A stretch of DNA of 64,000 nucleotides from Elmis aenea. Its lineage: Eukaryota; Arthropoda; Insecta; Coleoptera; Elmidae. The notes beneath the pieces are model-generated. The model saw only the letters and a list, made by a program, of their open reading frames with translations, was not told the origin of the DNA and searched no databases. This document shows positions 54,533-64,000 of the stretch, in pieces. Positions within the stretch are counted from its first letter, which is position 1. Every line of letters begins with the position of its first letter. The DNA lies in assembly GCA_947652605.1 (NCBI GenBank), contig CANTFG010000203.1, forward strand, positions 20,147 through 84,146. The letters run 5' to 3'. The position numbers and the translations under genes are program-made.

Positions 54533-56031
54533 TGAATAGCTGTTCTTTTTTAAAATGTATGTAATACTAGCAACTAATAAGTTATTTCAATTTTTCACTT
54601 CGTAACTAAACAACTGTTTTATTGCGGGTGTTTTTATAACTTATTTCAAATTTGATCTTTTTAACTAAACATTTGTTTAGCCCATGTCATTGTTATAAGT
54701 TATTTAAAATTTGAAGTTGCTAACTAAATATTTGTTCTTTTTTAAAATAGCAACTGTCGTATAATGCACATTTTTAATATATAACTATATAATAACAACT
54801 ATAGTACAATGCAATACTTTTTGATACAGATAATCATAAATAATTCATTTACATATTGTGGAACATGCATCGTTTTCTAAATTTAAGAACGATGACAGCT
54901 GTTCGGTGTGTGTTATTTTCACTTTTTAGGAATAGCAGGTAATCGATGGATGTCGGTGAGCTGAAGAAGCACTCGGGACAATATCTATTTCAGGCGTTGT
55001 TCTTAGAAATCTTGGACTGGACTGACGACAGGAAAATTGTGCTGCTTCACATGGTAGCATGATGATGTGGTCCATCTGTTCGGTGTGTGTTATTTTCACA
55101 TTTTGGGAAAAGAATGTAATCGATGGAACATGTTGGTGGCCCATAGAAGCACTCGGAACCATATCTGTTCCAGGCGTTGTTCTTAGAAATCTTGGACTGG
55201 ACTGACGACAGGAAAATTGTGCTGCTTCACATGGTAGCATGATGATGTGGTCCATCCAATCGGTGTGTGTTATTTTCACATTTTGGGAATAGAGTGTAAT
55301 CGATGAAAGATGTTGGTGGCCCATACAAGCACTCGGGACTTGTGTTGTCCATCCGTTCGGTGTGTGTTATTTTCACATTTTGGGAAAAGAATGTAATCGA
55401 TGGAAGATGTTGGTGGCCCATAGAAGCACTCGGGACCATATCTGTTCCTTGCGGTGTTCCCAGGGACTTCGGACTGCCGATAGCTTAGGGTGCTGTAATA
55501 GATATTTCATTATTATTTGCAGACATTTTTTTTAATTTCACAACTTCACCTTATAAGAAGGAGTGGAGCAACAATTGTTATGCCAGCAATTACGTAGTAA
55601 CGATGTTGTTTTAGATGCGGTGAAGGCTGATTAAAAATATATTGAAAAACAAAAATTTAAAAAATTATCAGGATACAATGATATGGCGCTATTCTCTTTG
55701 TTTATATAGATGAGCAAAAAAGACGACAATATTGAAGGTTGCAATAGCAACTGCTAGTGGAAATTGACAACAAGTAAAGTATCACCTGTACAGGTACTGT
55801 GATGGACACTGCATCTTAATTTGTATATAACTGGGTATCTGCAGGTGTTTTCTGGTGGAGTTTGTAAAATATTGAAAACAAAAATGATCATAATGCATGA
55901 TGGTTGGGTTGGTTTGGCAATTTTGTGGATTCCTTGAATGCGAACGTGAAGACATGTGTATGTGATGTAATTAATAAGTATCATTTCAAATCCGTTGCTG
56001 ATGTGTACAATATACAATAATTACTGTACAT
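54533..56031. repeat. 1.5-kb direct repeat, copy 1
   Basis: From GAATAGCTGTTCTTTT to CAATAATTACTGTACATTGT, nearly identical with 61953-63542 in the same orientation, 7.4 kb apart. Holds a minisatellite at 54890-55450: CGGTGTGTGTTATTTTCAC recurs at 54904, 55081, 55261 and 55358 (spacings 177, 180, 97). Open frames inside come from the repeat (MGHQH..S.T motifs) and occur in both copies; I do not treat them as genes. Confidence 0.9.
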
Positions 56032-56037
56032 TGTACT

Positions 56038-57000
56038 TGAAGTGTTCCGAGTAAAACACGTTAGAAACAATAACAAAGTATATTACATCCGATTACAGAG
56101 TTCGGTAAGTACAGAGAACAGTACATCGAATCAATGGCGTCCGTCTACCGCCATTCTCCCGATCCTACTGAAGTTGCCTCCCTCAGTGTTGCCACTCATC
56201 TCCATACACCACACTCCTCCCTCCTAGAACCCTCTATTCTTATCGGCTGTATGAAGTCCTGTAAATAAGCTGGGGGTCGTCGCTCTCTAGGCTTACATGG
56301 TGAAACTTCTGGTTGGCCGTGAACAGGTGAACTCCTTTTTCCTTCTGGCGTCTCCATGGCCTGATACCTTGGCATCTGGTTCCCCGAGGGATCTGGTTCT
56401 GACTGAGGTTGCCCTTCGATTGACTCTCCCACTTCCTTGGAAACTGACCATCGTTTCCGGAGCTGATCTGTGTGGCGATGAACCACTCTCCCATCCGGAA
56501 CGGCAACCTCATAGCTAAGGGGTCCCGTTTCTCTCACAATCGTTGATGGAACCCACTTTGGACCTGGCACGAACGATCTTGCGTATACTTCGGATTGCTC
56601 CTCAAAAACCCTTGGCTTCTTGGTTTTTGGGTGGTCCTTCTCTTGTCGGCTTCTCATCTCTTTGGTGAAGTCAGGCTTCACCTTGTCCAGCAGTGTCGTT
56701 AAATTTCTGCCCATTAACAGCTCCGCAGGTGCTCTTTCTGTAAATGTATGAGGCGTTACATGTTGGGTTAATAGATACCTTGATATTCCGGCATCGATGT
56801 TTTTTCCGTTCATTTTCTTCAAAGCCTGTTTTAAATTCTGGACCATGCGTTCTGCCTGCCCGTTGCTGCTGGGGTGATATGGTGCCACTAACGCTTGACG
56901 AATCCCATTTCGTTTCAGGAATTGGGTGAAATCTTCCGATGTAAAGGTTCTTCCGTTGTCTGATACCACAACGTCTGGTACTCCATGCGTAGCAAACAGT
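56038..57000 (-). pseudogene. Ty3/gypsy copy B: integrase C-terminal half plus LTR
   Basis: Minus-strand integrase from ELFATHGVPDVVVSDNGRTF onward, through NGQAERM and the basic C-terminal part to the stop near 56196. An LTR-like tail follows (TGGTGTATGGAGATGAGTGG to GGAACACTTCA) to 56038. Nearly identical with 57688-58650 of copy A. The sequence above about 57000 is unrelated, so this copy keeps one integrase Asp and the Glu but lacks the first Asp, RT and gag. It is a 5'-truncated or recombined remnant. Confidence 0.8.
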
Positions 57001-57352
57001 TCCACTAATTGCGTAAAATTTAATATTTTCTTGCCATTTATCATTGCTTGATAAAGCAACTTACACCATGCAAAACATTTAAATGAAATTTTGGTATACG
57101 GACCTATTTTAGTACAAACTTTTGCTTTTTGCCAAGAGATGGTGCTATAAGACATAGAATAGCAATAGTGGTTTTAAAGCTTGGTCACTGGGTATCATAG
57201 AATAAATTATTTGAAAGGTGGTTTCTCGGTGAAACCACAAGGAACCAAAGGGTTAAGTAATTCAAAAAAACGCCCAACCGCGATGTTTTTTTTTCAAAAC
57301 TTTACGGACTCCATCAGAACAAATCCAGATATATACAAATTCAGATTCAGTG
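57001..57352. other. Spacer between the Ty3 copies, no gene
   Basis: The minus-strand frame of copy B happens to stay open for about 50 codons into this stretch, but shows no Ty3 sequence. Nothing else is recognised. Confidence 0.4.
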
Positions 57353-57668
57353 TCCATCCCACCATCCAGGGCTAATCATGTGGAGGGTGCAGTGCACCAG
57401 CGCCCCCTACTTGGGGAGCCCCAAAATGTTTAAGCATACTTGCTTTTCTGAACTGTTGAAAGAAAATGTAAATTAAATTAAAATTTCGAATAAAATCCCC
57501 AATCAAAATACTCAGTATGAAATTGTTCCCAACTTAGAATTTATTTAACACTTCATTGAAGATCTGGAGTATGTTTAGAGTTCAGACAAGCAAGTATGCT
57601 TAAACATTTTGGGGCTCCCCAAGTATGGGACCCTGGTGCACTGCACCCTCCAACCATGATGGTGGGAT
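57353..57668. mobile_element. MITE with about 85-bp inverted repeats
   Basis: TCCATCCCACCATC ... TGGAGGGTGCAGTGCACCAG ... TTGGGGAGCCCCAAAATG ... AGCATACTTGCTT appears at 57353-57445 and inverted at 57588-57668. Non-coding centre. The superfamily is uncertain. Confidence 0.7.
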
Positions 57669-57687
57669 GGATAATGGATTTTAATTT

Positions 57688-57846
57688 TGAAGTGTTCCGA
57701 GTAAAACACGTTAGAAACAATAACAAAGTATATTACATCCGATTACAGAGTTCGGTAAGTACAGAGAACAGTAGATGCAAATCAATGACCTCCCTCCACC
57801 GCCATGTCACTAACTGTACTGAAGTTGCCTCGCTCAGTGTTGCCAC
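57688..57846 (-). repeat. 3' LTR of Ty3 copy A
   Basis: The same stretch follows the pol stop in both copies (also 56038-56195), with TGGTGTATGG near the start and ACACTTCA at the end on the minus strand, as expected for TG...CA. A purine-rich run (GGAGGAGTG-like) directly before it would be the polypurine tract. The start is uncertain by some bases, and no 5' LTR partner was found. Confidence 0.55.
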
Positions 57847-60435
57847 TCATCTCCATACACCACACTCCTCCATCCTAGAACCCTCTATTCTTATCGGCTG
57901 TATGAAGTCCTGTAAATAAGCTGGGGGTCGTCGCTCTCTGGGCTTACATGGTGAAACTTCTGGTTGGCGGTGAACAGGTGAACTCCTTTTTCCTTCTGGC
58001 GTCTCCATGGCCTGATACCTTGGCATCTGGTTCCCCGAGGGATCTGGTTCTGACTGAGGTTGCACTTCGATTGACTCTCCCACTTCCTTGGAAACTGACC
58101 ATCGTTTCCGTAGCTGATCTGTGTGGCGATGAACCACTCTCCCATCCGGAACGGCAACCTCATAGCTAAGGGGTCCCGTTTCTTTCACAATCGTTGATGG
58201 AACCCACTTTGGACCTGGCACGAAGGATCTTGCGTATACTTCGGATTGCTCCTCAAAAACCCTTGGCTTCTTGGTTTTTGGGTGGTCCTTCTCTTGTCGG
58301 CTTCTCATCTCTTTGGTGAAGTCAGGCTTCACCTTGTCCAGCAGTGTCGTTAAATTTCTGCCCATTAACAGCTCCGCAGGTGCTCTTTCTGTAAACGTAT
58401 GCGGCGTTACATGTTGGGTTAATAGATACCTTGATACTCCGGCATCGATGTTTTTCCCGTTCATTTTCTTCAAAGCCTGTTTTAAATTCTGGACCATGCG
58501 TTCTGCCTGCCCGTTGCTGCTGGGGTGATATGGTGCCACTAACGCTTGACGAATCCCATTTCGTTTCAGGAATTGGGTGAAATCTTCCGATGTAAAGGTT
58601 CTTCCGTTGTCTGATACCACAACATCTGGAACTCCATGCGTAGCAAACAGTTCCCTAAGGACGGTGATGGTTGTCGATGCCAGCATATTTTTCATTCTTC
58701 TTACCTCCAACCATTTGGAGTAAGCATCAATCACTACCAAAAATACTTCTCCATTTATGGGTCCCGCAAAATCAATGTGTAACCTGGACCACGGTGTTGT
58801 CGCGTATTCCCAGGGGTGGACTGGCGCTTTTGCTGGATTGTTTCTACATTCTTGACATGTCGCACAGTTCTGGACCACCTCTTCTATTTGTTCGTCTAAA
58901 TTCGGCCACCATATATATGACCGAGCTAACGCCTTCATCTTGACTATTCCCGGATGCGAGGCATGAAGTAATTCCAACATCGTTTTCCTCCCTCCTGGTG
59001 GGATTATTACTCTTGAGCCCAATAACAGACATTCCTGGTACATCGAGATTTCATTCTTTCTTCTGAAGAATGGTTTATACTCCTCGGCGAACCCTTTCCC
59101 TTCCTTAGGCCAGCCTTTCAAAACCCATTCGATTACCTTGGACAGAACTGGATTCTTTCTTGTCTCCTTAGCCACTTCTTTGGCTGTTGCAATTTGTTCA
59201 GGTACGTCTTCTAACATCAAGACGTCCAGTTCTTTAGGTGGGTCTCTTAATGGTTTAAAATAAGGCATCCTGCTGAGTGCGTCAGCATTGCCCATATTTT
59301 TCCCAGGAATGTATTCTAATCTGTAGTTATAGGCATTCAGTTTTAGTGCCCAGCGTAGCATCCTAGGCGATAATACCTCAGGTATCGCTGTTTTTGGACT
59401 AAAAATGCCTAATAATGGCTTGTGGTCTGTTTGAATGTTAACCTGCCGACCATATATGTAGTTGTGAAATTTACTTATGCCTGTAATAATAGCTAGGGCC
59501 TCCCGATCGATCTGAGCGAAGTTCCTCTCTGGCTTTGATAATGTCCGACTGTGGTATGCTACTGGGAGTAACATACCTTCTTCATTCGGTTGGCTTAACA
59601 CGCATCCCACTCCGTAAGGACTTGCATCGCATGTTAACCATAAGGATTTCTTTTTATTATAATGTTGCAACAAAGGTGCCGTTACTAACCTTTTCTTCAG
59701 CTCTTCAAAAGCCTTTTGCTGCATGATCCCCCATTTCCAGGGCACATCTTGATGTAACAGTTTGTGTAGCGGTTCGGCCAATGTTGCTTTGCTCTTCAGG
59801 AAAATGTGATAAAAATTGACCAGTCCCAAGAATGCTTGTAATTCCGTCTTATTTCTGGGTGCTGGGACCTCGCAGATTGCCTGTACCTTGTCTTGTGTGG
59901 GCTGTAATCCTTGATTGCTTATTTCAAATCCCAGGAATTTGATTTTAGTTGCATGAAAAACACATTTTTCTTTTTTCAATTTTAAGCCATCTTTGCAGAA
60001 TCTCGTCAGAATTTCTCTGATTTTGATATCTAAATCTTCGTCCGATTTTCCTACCACGAGGATGTCATCATAATAGGGCAAAACTCCCTCTATTCCTGAC
60101 AACCTGTTTTCCACAAACTTCTGGAAAACTTGTGGGGCCGTACTTATCCCGAATTGTAACCGTTTACATTTGAACGGTCCTCTATGTGTGATGATTGTCT
60201 GAGCCAATGCGGTTTCTTCATCCACCGTCAGCTGCAGATAAGCTTTTGACATGTCTAGTTTTGCGAACACCCTTCCTTCTGCCAGCGTTGCCAAGATATC
60301 CTGGACACTTGGTACTGGATACGGTTCTGTCTGTATGACTTTGTTTAGGGTCGCCCTGTAGTCACCACAGATTCTTACTTCATTATTCTCCTTTGCCACC
60401 ACCACTATTGGGGTGCACCACTTGGGATGTTCCAC
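57847..60435 (-). CDS. Ty3/gypsy copy A pol: RT, RNase H, integrase
   Basis: Polyprotein of 862 residues. RT with YYDDILVVG at the active site (commonly YLDD), RNase H with LTCDASPYGVG and TDHKPLLGIF, and an integrase zinc finger (HPGIVKMKALARSYIWWPN ... CATCQEC). The three catalytic blocks are LHIDFAGP, VVSDNGRTF and NGQAERM. A Pro/Arg-rich tail ends it. It is a Ty3/gypsy element of the kind often annotated 'K02A2.6-like' in insects, different from the one at 2980-7209. The frame begins near EHPKWCTPIV, just after the end of the gag-protease frame, with a one-base frame difference. No stops inside, so this part looks recent. Confidence 0.85.
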   Translation of the reverse strand: MEHPKWCTPIVVVAKENNEVRICGDYRATLNKVIQTEPYPVPSVQDILATLAEGRVFAKLDMSKAYLQLTVDEETALAQTIITHRGPFKCKRLQFGISTAPQVFQKFVENRLSGIEGVLPYYDDILVVGKSDEDLDIKIREILTRFCKDGLKLKKEKCVFHATKIKFLGFEISNQGLQPTQDKVQAICEVPAPRNKTELQAFLGLVNFYHIFLKSKATLAEPLHKLLHQDVPWKWGIMQQKAFEELKKRLVTAPLLQHYNKKKSLWLTCDASPYGVGCVLSQPNEEGMLLPVAYHSRTLSKPERNFAQIDREALAIITGISKFHNYIYGRQVNIQTDHKPLLGIFSPKTAIPEVLSPRMLRWALKLNAYNYRLEYIPGKNMGNADALSRMPYFKPLRDPPKELDVLMLEDVPEQIATAKEVAKETRKNPVLSKVIEWVLKGWPKEGKGFAEEYKPFFRRKNEISMYQECLLLGSRVIIPPGGRKTMLELLHASHPGIVKMKALARSYIWWPNLDEQIEEVVQNCATCQECRNNPAKAPVHPWEYATTPWSRLHIDFAGPINGEVFLVVIDAYSKWLEVRRMKNMLASTTITVLRELFATHGVPDVVVSDNGRTFTSEDFTQFLKRNGIRQALVAPYHPSSNGQAERMVQNLKQALKKMNGKNIDAGVSRYLLTQHVTPHTFTERAPAELLMGRNLTTLLDKVKPDFTKEMRSRQEKDHPKTKKPRVFEEQSEVYARSFVPGPKWVPSTIVKETGPLSYEVAVPDGRVVHRHTDQLRKRWSVSKEVGESIEVQPQSEPDPSGNQMPRYQAMETPEGKRSSPVHRQPEVSPCKPRERRPPAYLQDFIQPIRIEGSRMEECGVWR

Positions 60436-60440
60436 TGGTT

Positions 60441-61628
60441 CTAAAACATCACTATGAGTTTATCGAGTTCATTGTCTACGCGATCACGCAATGCGAATGG
60501 TATTTTTCGCGCTTTTAGTCCCACCGGTTGAGCATCCGCATTTAAAATGAGTGAAATTGGGGGTCCTTTGTACGTCCCCAATCCTTCTGAAAAAACCGTT
60601 TGATAGTTTCCCACGTAATCACTCGCGCTTATAGAGTCAATTCCCGCAATTGTTAATCCCAATGGACTAAACCAGTTTCTGCCTAGCAAACTAGCCCTAC
60701 TGCCCTCGACCACAATGATAGGTAATCGCGCTTGTCTTCTTTTAAATGTAACGTCCACTACACATTCACCCACTATTGGTATTACTGCGTTCTGATCATC
60801 TTTTAATACCATGTTTCTCCCTTGTATCCGTGGCGCTTCGCTTGCGAACAGCTGTTGGAATGTTTGGCTACCTATTACAGAATTGGCCGCCCCCGAATCA
60901 ACTTCCCTTCTGAGCGGTTTCTTGTTTACTTCCACCGTGACTAGCATCTTTTCTGCTTGCACTGTATTAATGTTGTTTAACCGGATATAACCATCCCTTT
61001 CTTCCCCGTGTGGTACACTATCTGCATCCGATTGCTGATGTATTCTTGTTGACCTGGCATTTTGTTTTGCGTAACAAGCCCTTTCGATATGTCCGATTTT
61101 TTCACAGTATCGACACTTTGCGTTTTTAAATGAGCACGTATCTGGTTCATGTGCCCTTGCACATCGGAAACACTTTTTTCCCTGGTCTCTTCCCGCAACT
61201 AAATTGTTCGGGTTTCGGTCCCGGCCATATTCTTTCCTGCGCACTGAGTTCACGTCTCCCGTATCACTAGCCGTGTTATTTGCCGTACACGCTCCTCTTA
61301 GTACGGTCACATTTTGCATCGCAGCTTCGTGCGATATGCACACTCGTTGTGCCTTGGTATACGTAATGTCTCTCTCTGCTAACAACCGTCGTTGTAGCGT
61401 TTCGTCGTTAACTCCACACACTAACATGTCTCTTAGCATGGTTTCCAACGTATCTCCGAAACTGCAATTCTCCGCTAAGCGTCGTAATTCCTTTACGAAA
61501 TCGGCGATACTCTCGCCTGGTTGTTGACCTCTCCTGTAGAACCGGAAACGACTGACGATCTCCGACGTTCGTGGGTTGAAATGATTGGCTAACACCCGCG
61601 CTATTTCGTCATATCCAACCTCAGCCAC
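60441..61628 (-). pseudogene. Ty3/gypsy copy A gag-protease, 5' truncated
   Basis: Begins inside capsid (VLANHFNPRTSEIVSRFRFY); upstream the frame is closed by a TAA near 61682, and the usual N-terminal Gag part is missing. A damaged and an intact zinc knuckle follow (CFRCARAHEPDTC, CRYCEKIGHIERAC), then retropepsin with REVDSGAANSVIG, and the linker leading to RT (FALRDRVDNELDKLIV). The ORF ends in a TAG, and the pol frame begins in the next register near 60445, so gag-PR and pol are separated by one frame step. With no 5' LTR found, the copy is probably non-autonomous. Confidence 0.8.
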
Positions 61629-61639
61629 CTTTGCCGGGG

Positions 61640-61952
61640 CTACTAGTGACTTCAGCGTCTCGTACGTCGCCGGTCCGGTAATTTATGCTTCTTGGAGACC
61701 GGAAATGACTAGCGTAGTAGCGTCAACTGACTAGCCACGACAGCGTCAACTTCCATAAAAAGGTTTGCAGCCCACTATACACTAACGCTTAATAAAGTCT
61801 ATGTGTTTTATAGCTTCGGTTCATACATAGTGGTATGAGGGTTTTAATAAGTTATTTCAATTTTTCACTTCGTAACTAAACAGCTGTTTTTATGACTTAT
61901 TTCAAATGTCATCTTTTAATAAACATTTGTTTAGTCCATGTCATTATTATAA
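61640..61952. other. Junction stretch above Ty3 copy A
   Basis: The minus strand contains CTATAAAACACATAG and CTTTATTAAGCG (61780-61815), which could be promoter and poly(A) words of an eroded LTR. From 61850 a shortened copy of the beginning of the 1.5-kb repeat (AAGTTATTTCAATTTTTCAC) precedes the full repeat. Confidence 0.35.
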
Positions 61953-63542
61953 GAATAGCTGTTCTTTTTTAAAATGTATGTAATACTAGCAACTAATAAG
62001 TTATTTCAATTTTTCACTTCGTAACTAAACAACTGTTTTATTGCGGGTGTTTTTATAACTTATTTCAAATTTCATCTTTTTAACTAAACATTTGTTTAGC
62101 CCATGTCATTGTTATAAGTTATTTAAAATTTGAAGTTGCTAACTAAATATTTGTTCTTTTTTAAAATAGCAACTGTCGTATAATGCACATTTTTAATATA
62201 TAACTATATAATAACAACTATAGTACAATGCAATACTTTTTGATACAGATAATCATAAATAATTCATTTACATATTGTGGAACATGCATCGTTTTCTAAA
62301 TTTAAGAACGATGACAGCTGTTCGGTGTGTGTTATTTTCACTTTTTAGGAATAGCAGGTACTCGATGGATGTCGGTGAGCTGAAGAAGCACTCGGGACCA
62401 TATCTGTTTCAGGCGTTGTTCTTAGAAATCTTGGACTGGACTGACGACAGGAAAATTGTGCTGCTTCACATGGTAGCATGATGATGTGGTCCATCCGTTC
62501 GGTGTGTGTTATTTTCACATTTTGGGAAAAGAATGTAATCGATGGAACATGTTGGTGGCCCATAGAAGCACTCGGAACCATATCTGTTCCAGGCGTTGTT
62601 CTTAGAAATCTTGGACTGGACTGACGACAGGAAAATTGTGCTGCTTCACATGGTAGCATGATGATGTGGTCCATCCGTCTGGTGTGTGTTATTTTCACAT
62701 TTTGGGAATAGAGTGTAATCGATGAAAGATGTTGGTGGCCCATACAAGCACTCGGGACTTGTGTTGTCTATCCGTTCGGTGTGTGTTATTTTCACATTTT
62801 GGGAACAGAGTATAATCGATGGAAGATGTTGGTGGCCCATAGAAGCACTCGGGACTCGTGTTGTCCATCCGTTCGGTGTGTGTTATTTTCACATTTTGGG
62901 AAAAGAATGTAATCGATGGAAGATGTTGGTGGCCCATAGAAGCACTCGGGACCATATCTGTTCCTTGCGGTGTTCCCAGGGACTTCGGACTGCCGATAGG
63001 TTAGGGTGCTGTAATAGATATTTCATTATTATTTGCAGACATTTTTTTAATTTCACAACTTTTCCTTATAAGAAGGAGTGGAGCAACAACTGTTATGCCA
63101 GCAATTACGTAGTAACGATGTTATTTTAGATGCAGTGAAGGCTGATTAAAAATATATTGAAAAACAAAAATTTAAAAAATTATCAGGATACAACGATATG
63201 GCGCTATTCTCTTTGTTTATATAGATGAGCAAAAAAGACGACAATATTGAAGGTTGCAATAGCAACTGCTAGTGGAAATTGACAACAAGTAAAGTATCAC
63301 CTGTACAGGTACTGTGATGGACACTGCATCTTAATTTGTATATAACTGGGTATCTGCAGGTGTTTTCTGGTGGAGTTTGTAAAATATTGAAAACAAAAAT
63401 GATCATAATGCATGATGGTTGGGTTGGTTTGGCAATTTTGTGGATTCCTTGAATGCGAACGTGAAGACATGTGTATGTGATGTAATTAATAAGTATCATT
63501 TCAAATCCGTTGCTGATGTGTACAATATACAATAATTACTGT
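61953..63542. repeat. 1.5-kb direct repeat, copy 2
   Basis: Same as 54533-56031, but the minisatellite has one more short unit: CGGTGTGTG-type words at 62323, 62500, 62680, 62777 and 62874 (spacings 177, 180, 97, 97). Ends CAATAATTACTGTACATTGT, then runs into sequence 3' of the Merlin-like transposase. Confidence 0.9.
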
Positions 63543-63619
63543 ACATTGTGCTCATCACAAATAACCGCTAGTAAATGACTGAAGGTTTTATTTTTATCAA
63601 TTGTTGGTATCGTACTACG

Positions 63620-64000
63620 TCATACAAATTCATGCAAGTAACTAGTGAATAAAGGTTCAGATGTTCCAAACTGACGACGTAACTTTCGTTTACATCTCAT
63701 CCACATGTTCTCCACATTCTGGGTGTGTATATCCCGATTCAAGGGATCCACAAAATGTAGTGTATGGTTGATCATGTCATGGCTGTATATGCCACCAGCA
63801 ATATTGCCAATGTTGGCATACGCGGCCCAACCATCGTGCACAATGTGCGTTCCTGGCAAAATATATTGCTGAATTAAGTGCCCCAGTGTTGCTGCGGTGC
63901 GATCAGCCACTTCCACCAAAAAACACTTACCGGTTCCCCGTTCTATACCTCCGAATACCCAGTGTCCTTCACGCCACTGTCCTCGATGATACTTACGGAT
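63620..64000 (-). CDS. Merlin / IS1595-like DDE transposase, runs off the window
   Basis: The minus-strand frame is open from the window edge (RKYHRGQWREGHWVFGGIER) to the TGA at 63620. It shows VEVADRTAATLGHLIQQYIL, then IVHDGWAAYANIGN with the second Asp, INHTLHFVDP, and HTQNVENMWMRCKRKLR with the Glu. This is the ISXO2/IS1595-type DDE domain, found in eukaryotes in Merlin transposons. The first Asp and N-terminus lie beyond the window. No stop or shift is seen in the 127 codons available. The adjacent 1.5-kb repeat may be part of the same element's 3' side; that is inference. Confidence 0.8.
   Translation of the reverse strand: MRKYHRGQWREGHWVFGGIERGTGKCFLVEVADRTAATLGHLIQQYILPGTHIVHDGWAAYANIGNIAGGIYSHDMINHTLHFVDPLNRDIHTQNVENMWMRCKRKLRRQFGTSEPLFTSYLHEFV

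Noticed and set aside
54926..55439. ORFs with repeated MGHQH motifs
   Set aside because: They are translations of the minisatellite; several frames are open at once, as expected from the repeat unit.
55754..56017. 87-residue ORF present identically in both 1.5-kb repeats (also 63269-63532)
   Set aside because: The identity follows from the repeat itself; no domain, start context or codon signal supports a gene.
56196..57155. Novel N-terminus on the 319-residue integrase ORF
   Set aside because: The first 50 residues come from unrelated flanking DNA that happens to be open; the Ty3 sequence starts abruptly at about 57000.
54533..63542. The 1.5-kb direct repeats as LTRs of one 9-kb retrotransposon
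   Set aside because: The ends are not TG/CA, no primer-binding site adjoins, and a separate short LTR-like stretch already follows the pol stop in both Ty3 copies.

Overview
The window reads as nuclear DNA of an AT-rich, transposon-laden insect genome. The clearest pointer is a nuclear copy of mitochondrial DNA (about 30445-31225) that keeps the ancestral arthropod order 12S rRNA - tRNA-Val - 16S rRNA with insect-like sequence. Spliced genes with canonical GT/AG introns and dense Tc1/mariner, hAT, PIF/Harbinger, Merlin, Ty3/gypsy and LINE remnants agree with this. A beetle is my guess from the style of the repeats, but nothing in the window proves the order.

Layout. 1-2.9 kb: a foldback MITE and a decayed hAT element. 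2.98-7.2 kb: a minus-strand Ty3/gypsy gag-PR-RT-RH-IN body, open except for one in-frame TGA. 7.6-14.7 kb: a patchwork of small DNA transposons (a long-TIR MITE, two hAT relics, a PIF/Harbinger relic with divergent MADF and transposase pieces) and an LTR element whose gag-protease is fused in frame to a LINE reverse-transcriptase fragment. 15.7-20.3 kb: NLR-like gene 1 (minus), encoding NB-ARC plus ankyrin repeats, broken by one extra base. 23.5-24.3 kb: the terminal exon of an ordinary host gene (plus). 24.7-30.4 kb: repeats, including a hAT element with a perfect 8-bp target duplication that contains two further elements. 30.4-31.2 kb: the NUMT. 32.9-33.2 kb: a 139-bp tandem repeat. 34.86-38.33 kb: a four-exon, apparently intact zinc-finger/tyrosine-recombinase gene (minus). 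38.87-42.59 kb: about 32 copies of a 117-bp satellite. 43.3-44.5 kb: nested foldbacks. 45.4-51.2 kb: NLR-like gene 2 (minus, one uninterrupted 1287-aa ORF) with a relic of a related 3' end beside it. 51.2-54.5 kb: foldback elements and a single-copy relative of the satellite. 54.5-64 kb: two 5'-truncated Ty3 copies of one family, set between 1.5-kb direct repeats that contain a minisatellite, and a Merlin/IS1595-like transposase running off the end.

Only four loci look like candidate non-repeat genes: the NB-ARC/ankyrin pair, the tyrosine-recombinase gene and the terminal exon at 23.5 kb. The most interesting unit is the NB-ARC/ankyrin pair. These are recently duplicated, intronless (in the coding part) STAND-type proteins with an N-terminal hydrophobic/glycine-rich module ahead of the nucleotide switch, organised like an NLR immune receptor. 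Homology between the two copies continues about 300 bp upstream of the ATG. One copy is frameshifted, the other has a divergent C-terminus, and a third fragment lies nearby, so the locus looks like a family turning over within a transposon nest. Second is the tyrosine-recombinase gene, whose splice sites I could follow by eye and which lies next to the satellite array.
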